NCBI GenBank assembly: GCA_035772735.1
Contig: JASDFA010000006.1
Coordinates: 27,321,501 to 27,385,500, forward strand
DNA length: 64,000 bases
From: Datura wrightii
Lineage: Eukaryota > Streptophyta > Magnoliopsida > Solanales > Solanaceae
Direction of reading: 5' to 3'
Numbering within the stretch: position 1 is the stretch's first letter; the number at the start of each line of letters is the position of its first letter. The translations under genes and the position numbers were made by a program. The notes beneath the pieces were generated by a model. The model was not told the origin of the DNA. It searched no databases and saw only the letters and a program-made list of their open reading frames with translations. Positions 32,569 to 41,803 of this stretch are shown here, in pieces.

Positions 32569-34937
32569 TGTAATGACCCTCTCGGCCATTATAGTACCCC
32601 GACCACTTAAGAGCGGGTGAAAGTAAAATTATTAGAAAAGTCAAACGAAGCCCCAAAAAACAAAGGGTGTAAGACAAACAAGTTCAAATGGGCTAAGTCA
32701 CAATCGGTGGGCCTAAGCATGCGTCGCCTGCAGCGGGCTTCTCTCCATCATAGCAGAATTGCTGCAGCGGTAATTGGTATCGCTGCAGCGGGTGATGCGG
32801 ACCAAAATTCTGCAATCTTATTCCAGTTAGGATTCTAGAAAACCTATTCTCTAAAAAAGGGGCTTAATAAAAATGCCTAAAAACAAGAAATAGACTTTTG
32901 GAACAAAAAGAGGAGCTACGAGTAAAGATTCATCCTCCATAGCGAGGATTTTTCTATCAGAACTCAGGAATCGGTGCAGGCATGCAATTAGAAACGTCTT
33001 GATGATAGCTTGGCATCCAGGTAGGCTATTATTTACTCACTTTTATATTATACTTTGATTAGCTAAACATATATGTGGGTTTAGTTGATATGCTTTTGAT
33101 TGGTAGGATTGAAACTTGAACAAATTGTTATTGAATATTCAAAACCGGTAAGATTTCGAGGAGGAAAGAAATAGAAAAAGGGGCAGTGATATACCCATAA
33201 TGTGAAAACCCCTAGGGGAGAGATTGCATAAAAATAGTCTATGCGTGGGGATGTCGGTGAGAGCGATTTGATTGTATGTGGAATGACCTTCGGGTGTTGT
33301 TATTGAATATATTTATATGTATATAGAATTATATAGTCATTCTTCCTGAGTTGTAACCTTGAACGGTTAGTCATACAAATCATATTTATAGGATGTGGTA
33401 ACTGAACGTTTAAGGGTGGGATATGATTATTACAAAACGCGGATGAGGGTTGAGGGTTGGAGACATGAGTGGCTCGTGCCCGAGGTGAGCATCCGGGTCG
33501 AGTGGTATGAGGGAGTACACAAACAAGTATGGCTAAAAGACCATGTGGATGGGTGTACGAATATAAGTACACAAACAGGTATGATGAAGGTTTCATACGG
33601 CTAGATGTACAGTACATGGATTTCTAGAGTCCCCTACAAGTCATGACTAGAAGGGCAAGCATAAGACTATCTGACATGTGTGTACAGTGATGTCACGGAG
33701 GTGTGTGCCCGGCATATTATCGATGGTATAATTGTGAGATAGAGATTGTGTGGGTATGGTTTGATATACATGCGGTTGTAGTGACAAAAAGGTATAGGTA
33801 TATAAGGGTGATACAAGATATACCGACATGATTTGGGTTTGAGGTGAGAAACAAGGTTGGAATAAATTTTATGACGATACGGTTCAGGTATGATACTATA
33901 TGGCATATTCATGGTATGGGGACAGATAAGTGCATGTACTTTAATTTGGGGGATTTACTCCTTCGATATGTTTTGATGATTTCGGGTGTGTAATTGAATT
34001 AGTTAATTGTATATTTGATTGAATATTCGATTTAATTGATTTTTATGGGTTACGGAAGGCATCATGACGGGTTTAACAAACAGTAGTAAATCACCGGGGA
34101 ATAGCGGATTGACTTTATTATTTAAGGTACCAAAATTAAGGAGGGTCAGAAAAATTCGGTAAGTAATGAAATAGGTCAATAAATGGTAGAAACGAACTTG
34201 GTCAACGATAGTGAAATGGTAATAGAGTTAATCGTTCTATGAAGTCATAGAGCGAAATAAAATAGAACTGTATCAGGAGAATCGATTACTGATTGTTTGG
34301 GATATCGCTGCAGCGAGCAATTCACCGCGATCGCGGGACCGCTGTAGCCGTCCAAGTATTTTCTGCAGCGAAAAAAAAGAGAGACAGATTGATACATCAA
34401 TTAACGGTTAAGATTGTAGGGTAAGTCCATGAACCTTGATGAGCCATAGGAGACAATAATGTAGTTAATAAACTTAGTTGAGTGGTTGCATTAATGAAGT
34501 AATTGTCAAAATTTTTAACCTTGATTGTATATTGATTATTACGTTGTTATGTTAACTAACCTTAGTCGGTCGATGATGTCTACCGGTACGTGTGGTGTGC
34601 TGATACTACCTTGCTACACCTTTTTGGTGTAGGTTGTGGTAGATTTGAAGTCCCTTGATTTACGTAGAGTCCTCAGCATCAGCTTCCGTGTTATTTTCTC
34701 AGACGAAGCTATGTCATTTGTTTTGGCATGTAATCTATTAGAGCTCTTGTACCTGTCTAGGCTAGATCTTGGGAGAGTCATGATTTTTGAGAAAATTGTG
34801 TTATTATTTTGAATTGTTGTTGATTAGTGTGAGTTAATGAGAAACTTGGATATTTTATGTAATGTTTTGCGAGGGTTTTCCTATCGAGTAGAGTCAATGT
34901 AGGTGCTCGCATGATCTACCTATTCGGGATCGTGGCA
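32569..34937 (+). repeat. 3' LTR of outer element B, 2.37 kb
   Basis: It runs from TGTAATGACC to GGATCGTGGCA and is followed at once by the TSD copy GTATG. It holds GC-rich palindromic blocks at 32725-32800 and 34307-34350, including the perfect palindrome CCGCGATCGCGG at 34325-34336. A TTTTTGGTGTAGGTTGTGG block near 34620 is of the type common in Tekay-like LTRs. The ORFs seen in it are fortuitous. Confidence 0.82.
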
Positions 34938-34942
34938 GTATG

Positions 34943-35186
34943 AACTTTCTATACGTATTCGTATAAATAAATTAAAAAATAACTAATAAATAAAGAACTT
35001 TCATAAATAAATTGATGAGAGATTTTAAATTTATTCATTCTCCATGTATTGAAAAAGTTTTCGCATATGGGGAAATAACTAATACATAAATTAATAAGGA
35101 GATTTTAAATTCAATAAAAAAGGGTAAAAATATATTTAAAAAAATTCATTTATAATGTGAAAAGACATTATTATGATATTTGGGTC
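34943..35186. other. AT-rich spacer
   Basis: Host flank between the gypsy complex and the hAT element. Nothing was recognised. Confidence 0.4.
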
Positions 35187-35194
35187 ATTGTGGC

Positions 35195-35886
35195 TAGGCC
35201 TGGGCACATTCAGTTCAAACGAAAAAATCGACCTGAACTGAATTTTTTTAAATTTTGCTTTCCGTTTTTTGGTTAATTCAGTCAATTTTGATTTTAAATT
35301 TTATAATTCGGTTATTGGGTTTCGGTTTCGACTTTTGAATAAGTCTATTCGGTTAACCTAAATAACCGAATAGACCGAAAATATTATACTACTCACTACT
35401 CAGTACCCAGCTCCCTAGGCCCAAAACTTATTAATTATCAGCCCACTAATAGGCAAGCCCAACCAGTCCCCACTCCCCAGCCCATTAAATAACTAATACC
35501 CATTGCCCAACCGCCCAAGCCCTAATTACCTATCTATTGGTGTGTGCATATATATTATATAGTGCAGTAAGTGCACTGCTTGGTGCCAAGGTGTGGAATT
35601 ATACTTTAGAAAATGTTCACCTTAAACTTTGGATGCACTGCTTGCTGCCAAGCGCCAGTATAAGACTATAAGCAATTTAGTGGAATTCGCCAAGTTGGAA
35701 TTATAGTGCTGTTGGTGTGGCGGTGTCTGTGTGCCCGATTTATAAAATTGAAAATCAAAAATAAATTAACCAAACCGAACTGAAATTATTTCAGTTTAGT
35801 TTTGGTTATTAATTTACAAATTAAAAATCGAAAAAACTGAACCAAATTTCTCAAATCGAACCGAACCGATCGAACGTCCATTCCTA
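35195..35886. mobile_element. Non-autonomous hAT element, 692 bp
   Basis: A perfect 8-bp TSD ATTGTGGC flanks it (35187-35194 and 35887-35894). The ends TAGGCCTGGGC and GTCCATTCCTA form an imperfect inverted repeat of the TAGGnnTGGnC type. Both flanking interiors are rich in CGGTT and AACCG words. It has no transposase ORF. It resembles the 863-bp element at 2520 in its TAGG ends and CCGAACCG subterminal repeats and may be a distant relative. Confidence 0.85.
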
Positions 35887-35979
35887 ATTGTGGCCAAAGA
35901 ATTTATCCTTAAATAAAAATAAAAATCGTCAATATACTGCCAAAACTCCATTAGCACCATATAAATAACATTAAAAAAT

Positions 35980-36605
35980 TGAGAGCTTTAAAAAGTTGGT
36001 ATAGGGCAAAAACGGTCAAAGCAGCTGGTGATATTAGCTAAAGACACCTTAAAGGATAAATATATTTAAGTTCTAAAGGAAATGATTAGGTTTCACCTCG
36101 ATGGAATACGATCAGAAAATGATGTAGCACCCCAAAAAAAAAATCAAACAAAGAGATCTGTAGTTACATATTTATTTCGGAGATAATGCCAGTCGTTATT
36201 CTCTTATGATCAAATGTCATTTATTTCTCATTGAAGGTAAATTAAGAGAGAATGATTCCCGATCATTAAACCTGAGGATTAATCCCTAACAAAAGAGTTG
36301 GACCTATATGTAGAACAACACTCCAACTCTCTGCTTAACCATCAATTCATATGTTACTAGTAAAATATTCATATACTGATTTTTCTATTAAGATATTGTA
36401 TTATTCTTCAAGAATGAAGCTACTTCAGGACACTTCTGAATTCAAGCTAATCATGCTATATTTATTCATAATTTTACTTAAATAACATTTGATTTATTGC
36501 TATATTATTTACTTTAATTTATTCTATTATTTTATCAGTCAATTCAATCCACGTGTCCTTTAAACCCCCATTATAAATTTTATTTTACCTATTTTCGGGT
36601 AAATA
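35980..36605 (+). repeat. 5' LTR of the LARD-like element
   Basis: It shares with the right copy the blocks GAGCAAAAAC/GGGCAAAAAC, TTAAATGTCATTTATTTCTCA-type, CTCTGCTTAACCATC, TCATGCTA and GCATTTGATTTATTGCTATA. The end is GGTAAATA where the right copy has GATAAACA. Confidence 0.7.
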
Positions 36606-38529
36606 GTTTGACGCCCACCGTGGGATTAAAGATAATTGTGGTATTATATTTGATTCTATTTATCCATTGCTAACAATATCGTATTTTTGAAGCTAAGGAA
36701 CCATATAACTTAATGACTGACACCGAAAATGCTAATGGGGAGATGCTTAAAATATTTTGGACCAATTGAGGAAGGTCCATGATAGTCTCTGGAATCCATC
36801 GAGCAGCTAACTAAATGAAAGGAAAAAGGGCCAGAATTATTATAAGAAAGGGGTTTCTTTTTAGGATACTTACGGCTCAAATTTCATGCCTCGCTAGAAA
36901 AGAAAGTTGTTTCTCCGAAATAATATCTGCAGTGAGAACAACCACAAACTTTTCATCCAACGTCGGCCGCTGTCTTCCAAGCTGTAGAGGATGTCGATTT
37001 TTCCCCACTTCACAAGAATCATGACCCCACCATGAAATAACTTCGGAGCATAAAGCCGAATCAAGTGGCTTAGGCTAAAAGCCATAGAAGCTTTATTGGC
37101 TAAAAGCGGAGACAGGCCACGACTCTCCATACCAAAGAGCCGACTTGAGCAAGGTAAATATTATAATATTTTCACAAATCAATGACCGGGTCAATGACTG
37201 GTGTAAAATCAAATGTGAACGGGTAAGTATACATGTTTGAGTATTTCGATCTAGGGGTGGTTATATTATATTTTTTCTCGGGGATGAGAATTTTATAGAT
37301 GCTCTCCCAATAACAATATTTCGAATAGTATTAGGATGTGAGATTTTGATGGAGGAATAATAGTTTTGGACTGACTCACTCCGATCACTATTTGTAGAAG
37401 GGGCTCGAATGGCACGATCGTTTTTAAAAGGTCATTGACTAAAATCTATAAACAGTTCATCTCCTTCTAAGAAAAATATCAAGTTTTCATTTTTGATCGA
37501 ATTCCATCTAGTAAGCCTTAACTTTAGCTACTCAGAAACCTAAACGATGGATGTCTTTCCCCCATCATTTCAAATCAATTACCTATTTGAGTGTGGCGTG
37601 ATAAGATAAGGATCACTAGAGGTCCAATGGGGGTTGTTCTTATTTTATCGGAGGGGTTTGAATTGGCTCCTCCCGATCGTATTTCTCCCGAGATGAAAGA
37701 AAAGATTGGCAATTTTTTCCTTGAAAGTATGAATGAAACTGTGGGCTGAGAAGGAAGTCGATAGTCGCCGGCAACGACACACCAATAGAAGAAGCACCAT
37801 GAATGGTGGAGGAAGAATGAGCCGAAGAACAATAATGCGATTTAGTTATTAAGACAGAAAACTTGTAGGTGAATTTGATTATATAAGGGAAGAAGAAGAT
37901 AAAAAGAAGAACTAAGGACTTAGAGCAAGAAGATGGAGAGAAAAATTGCAGAGGAAAAAAAGAGATTCAAGTATCGAGAAATCAAGCAAAGAGAAGAAAA
38001 GAGGGAAAATAAGAGTTTTTATTTGAAATTTTTGTCATCATTACGACGATTTTTCAAAATCTTAATCGTACGCAAGAGCCAATTACATGGTGACGCATGT
38101 CTAAAGTGACATGAGTGAAATGACTTGTGTCAGGACATTAAAAAGAGAGAACGATTTATTTTCTTCAAAAGGAAGAAATATTTCATTTTGCTAAAAAAAA
38201 TAGAGAAGATCATTTGCACTTACTAAACAAAAGAAAGGTTTTGACTAAAAGTGTGAGACTATCTATATAGAGCAAAAACAGGGAAAGCACGGGATCAAGT
38301 TATATAAAGATACGTGGAATGATAAGCATGTTGCGATTAAGTTCCGAAGAAAACGATTACGTTTCACATTGAAGGAATAAGACCAGAGAGAGAGATGTCG
38401 CACCTGGTAAAATATCAAACAGACGAGATTAGTCGTTATAGATCTATTCCGAAGACAACGCCAAACGTTACTCCCTTGTGATTAAATGTCATTTATTTCT
38501 CACTGAATGTAAATTAAAGCGAATGATAC

Positions 38530-39116
38530 TTGAGAGAATTACACTTATGACAATTAGGGTAAAATAATTACTCATCTTAACTCATATTTCAATTATTACC
38601 TCTTTAACCGAGTCTTTATTTCTAATTTATTTTTTTTCTTCTTCGTTCTTTTTATTCCTTTTTCTTTTTTGTTATTTTTTTCCTGCTATTTCTTTCTTTT
38701 GTTTTTCCTTTTGCTTCTTCGTTCTTCTTTTTTTCTTTTTTCTATTACTTCTCTCTATTTTTTTTTCTCCTTATTTCTTCTTCTTCTTCTTCTTCATTCT
38801 TTTTTTTTCTTTGTTACTTATTTTTTTCTTTTTCTTCTTTCAGGATTTTTATATTTAGATCTTTGAAGTTCGTAGGAGATCAAACACAAGTTTTTATCCA
38901 AGCTGTGTAATTTATATAACTGTGTAAAAGTGTATATAAACATCTTTTATACACTATTATACACTTTTATACAAGGTTTATATGTTGTGTACAGTAAGTG
39001 TATAATGTTGTATAAGTATTGTTGCGAAAAAAAAAAGTTATACGGGTGTAATATAAAAATATGAACAATATAAATGTAATATTTTATATTAAACTATATA
39101 TTTTTGTAAAAATTCC
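38530..39116. mobile_element. 587-bp insertion inside the 3' LTR
   Basis: The direct repeat ATGAT stands on both sides (38525-38529 and 39117-39121), and the left LTR shows the empty site. The insert holds a long T/TTC-rich tract (about 38625-38845) and many TATACACTTTTATAC-like words near 38930-39030. Its ends have no recognisable TIR, so its class is unknown. Confidence 0.5.
38625..38845 (+). repeat. Pyrimidine-rich low-complexity tract
   Basis: About 220 bp consist almost only of T with interspersed C, including (TTC)n at 38776-38794. The 65-codon ORF over it is an artefact of composition. Confidence 0.8.
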
Positions 39117-39755
39117 ATGATTCTTGACCATTAAAATCTGAGAATTAACTCCCCATAAAAGGAGTTGGACCTTCATGTTGAAGGGCACCCCAATTCTCTG
39201 CTTAACCATCGATTCATATGCAACTAGCAAGCATTCATAAACTTACTTATTTTTTTCATTAAAAAATCGTATTATTCTAAAGCACGAAGCTGCTCTAGAA
39301 TTGCCTTCATCAAGGATATCTCTGGAAACTTGTCATGCTACATTTAATATTCATATGTTTACTTAAATTGCATTTGATTTATTGCTATATTTACTTTGAT
39401 TTATTTTATTATTCTTTCAGTCAACTCAATTTACGGGTCCTTTAAATCCCTAATATAAGTTTAATTATACCTATTTTAGGATAAACAAAATCAAAATTAA
39501 ATACAAACCCCAACATTAATAGTGAACAGAAAGTGGTAAAAATTCATGTTAACAACTAAGTCCTTTGATTAATATTTGATCTATTTAAATTAGATTGAAT
39601 CGAACAGATAATCATAAATTTTATTCATTTTTACCTATCCTTTAAGTGCAGATAAGTATTTATCAAGAATAATGATATTAACACATAAGCAATAAATTTA
39701 GTGACACATAAGTATAAGCCATAGTTTATCAGATTATATTTGGAATGAACTGTTA

Positions 39756-40227
39756 CAGTGTGTTTGGATGATTGATCTTTCAAAGTGTCTCAGTATTGTT
39801 TTAACGATCCATGTTTGGACAAATAGTATTATTATCGTCCTTCTATAATATCATGTATTAATAGTCTAAAGAATAAATCAATAATTTTGCAAAAAAAAAA
39901 AGGTAAGATATAGGGTAAAGTTATTATGAAAAAGACAGATTAAAAAATAAAATAGAATTATTAAAAACAAAAGAGCAAGATAATGAAAAAAAAAGGAGAA
40001 GATAACAACGGAATCAACATTAAATCAATTATTACATAAGAAGACGTTTTTCAGTGTTACATAATAAAAAATTTAATAATATGATACAATAAAATTTAAA
40101 CAACAACAACAACAACATAATAATAATAATAATAATAATAATAATTTAAAAAAAAATCAAAATAAGAATTAAACTTAAAGTATGAATAAGATACAATAAA
40201 ATAAATAACAACCATCCAAACAAGCTG
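39756..40227. mobile_element. Tourist-like (PIF/Harbinger) MITE, 472 bp
   Basis: The inverted ends CAGTGTGTTTGGATGATTG and the complement of CAACCATCCAAACAAGCTG match at most positions. A 3-bp TSD TTA flanks them (39753-39755 and 40228-40230), which is the Harbinger signature. Internally it carries an (AAC)n(ATA)n tract at about 40098-40144. It has no coding capacity. Confidence 0.75.
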
Positions 40228-40540
40228 TTAGTTTCAGTATTTCTTTAGTTTTTATTCCGGCATTATTTTTACATGACAAGTTTTAATTAATTTAGTATTT
40301 ATTTATTGTCTAAGAATTTCCAAGTAATATTTGATTTTTACCACAAGGCACTTGGAGAACAGAAAACCAATGAATAAAATTCATAAACGTGCATTCTTCA
40401 ATCCATATAATCAAAAAATCTATTATAAATTTTAAATTTCAAAGCTAAAACTTCAGAATATTGTTCTGGAATTTCGTATGTAAAATCTAAACTAGATATT
40501 TCAATTACAAGACTGAAAAATGACTATTTTGTGCTATTAC

Positions 40541-40975
40541 TAGAGGTGGCAAAATCAGCTCATGTGATCATAAGCTGCCTAACTTACTTAAGTTTGGACT
40601 GAAAATTAACCCGCTCATTTATTAGCTCAACCCACTTCAGCCCAACTCATTTTAGTTCATTAAAGTTTGGGCTAATATCTGACCCAAATTGATTTATGAG
40701 AAATCTTATCAAAATATTTTCAAAAGATATTTTATTTTATTTAATATGTTATATTTAGTCATAATAAAGAAAAATATTTATTTTATAAGTTATCAAAAGA
40801 TTGTAAACGCATAAATAAAGCAATTAAAACTTAATTAGACTTGGGCAGGTTAGGTTATAACCCGCATTTTAGCTCATTTCAACCCAACTCATTTCAGCCC
40901 AAGTAACTTTTGAGCGGGTCAATCGGCCCATCTTGACCCTCCCAAATTCTGCCCAACCCGCTCATTTGCCACCTA
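40541..40975. mobile_element. Probable hAT MITE, about 435 bp
   Basis: Inverted ends TAGAGGTGGCAAA and TTTGCCACCTA, with repeated AACCCGCTCATT and CAACCCAACTCATTT words near both ends. The flanks GCTATTAC and GTTGTTAC could be a decayed 8-bp TSD. The superfamily call is therefore weaker than for the other two hAT elements. Confidence 0.6.
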
Positions 40976-41640
40976 TTGTTGTTACTATGAAAAAGTACAT
41001 TATACAATACTTTATATGATGGCTTTGGTCTGTTTAATACTGTGCGGGTCATTTGATGTTGCAGTCCATTGTAATTTCCCTTCTACTTTGTTTATGTTAA
41101 ATTTTCAATAGCTTTTTATTTTTATATTATTTAAAAAAACTGAAAATAAAATCCAAGAATTTTTTTGAAGGGTCATTTCTTTACCATTCAAATTATAAAG
41201 AAATATATTGGAACAATCTTCTCATTGTGGAGATTGGTATAAAACCTTTTAACACTTGTATTAAAGTGTCATTATCATTCACATGACTTTTGCATTTGGA
41301 CATTCCACTTGCTAGAGAAATTATTCAGCTATTTGGATATGTAGTTTCAACTTCCTGGGGAATGTCAAGGTAGGTGTACATGCCACGAACGTGGGCTTCA
41401 GATTTTCATTTACATGTCTGAAACTCCAATGTTAAAAAGGGACAAACAGTTCCTGGCCATGTGATGATCACATTTTGACACAACTCCTTTAAACCCAAAA
41501 GAAAAGATAACAGCGTAACACAATCTCACAAAAATTGATTTAGAAACTTGAGAACATCTACATAAGTTCATTTCTCATATTTGGGGAAGCTACAAAAAAA
41601 AAAATGGATATGAAGACAACTCCCATCACCTTCTGTTCTT
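40976..41640. other. Intergenic, nothing recognised
   Basis: AT-rich stretch downstream of the G1IP-like gene. Its right part may contain the distal 3' UTR of that gene. Confidence 0.4.
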
Positions 41641-41658
41641 TTTCCATTAATTATTATT

Positions 41659-41683
41659 GGGTGGGGGAAGGGGGGAGGGGGGG
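41659..41683 (+). other. Potential G-quadruplex motif
   Basis: Four G runs of 3, 5, 6 and 7 bases are separated by 1-2 base loops. They lie about 120 bp downstream of the stop codon of the minus-strand G1IP-like gene. In the transcript of that gene the tract would be C-rich. Confidence 0.6.
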
Positions 41684-41803
41684 ATTAAGAATGAAGAGAA
41701 GCAAAATGTTTGTCAAAACAAGGTAGCAGACAGAATGGAAAAAAAAAAAACAATATATCAAGATGATACAGCTATTATTAAGATCCTCCAGTCAGAAAAA
41801 ACT

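Larger units (their letters stand above)
23820..34937 (+). mobile_element. Outer gypsy element B with nested element A and TSD GTATG
   Basis: Both ends carry the same LTR type, starting TGTAATGAC (23820 and 32569); the right one ends GGATCGTGGCA at 34937. The 5-bp direct repeat GTATG flanks the whole block (23815-23819 and 34938-34942), so the outer element inserted as one unit. Its left LTR is cut at about 24446. Nearly all its internal DNA is lost, except a remnant at 32533-32568 resembling the (TTCGAGG)ACGAATGTT stretch before the PPT of chromoviruses. Between them lies an oppositely oriented gypsy element (A). The orientation of B is inferred from its LTR ends and this remnant. Confidence 0.8.
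35980..39487 (+). mobile_element. LARD-like non-autonomous LTR retrotransposon
   Basis: Two related LTRs (35980-36605 and 38254-39487) enclose 1.65 kb of non-coding DNA. The left LTR is followed by GTTTGACGCCCACCGTGGGA, the familiar start of the internal region in many plant gypsy elements (TTTGGCGCCCACCGTGGGG). No gag or pol motif was found in any frame. The LTRs are clearly diverged, which indicates an old insertion. The candidate flanks AAAAT and AAATC do not give a clean TSD, so the outer ends are approximate by a few bases. Confidence 0.7.
38254..39487 (+). repeat. 3' LTR of the LARD-like element, with insertion
   Basis: Homologous to the left LTR in two blocks (38254-38529 and 39117-39487). 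The blocks are separated by a 587-bp insertion that the left copy lacks. It ends ATAAACA. Confidence 0.7.

Noticed and set aside
33300..33912. Several ORFs of 60-105 codons
   Set aside because: They lie in the 3' LTR of element B, have no recognised motif, and are absent from the truncated left copy, so conservation cannot be tested.
38669..38866. 65-codon Phe/Leu-rich ORF
   Set aside because: Product of the T-rich low-complexity tract.
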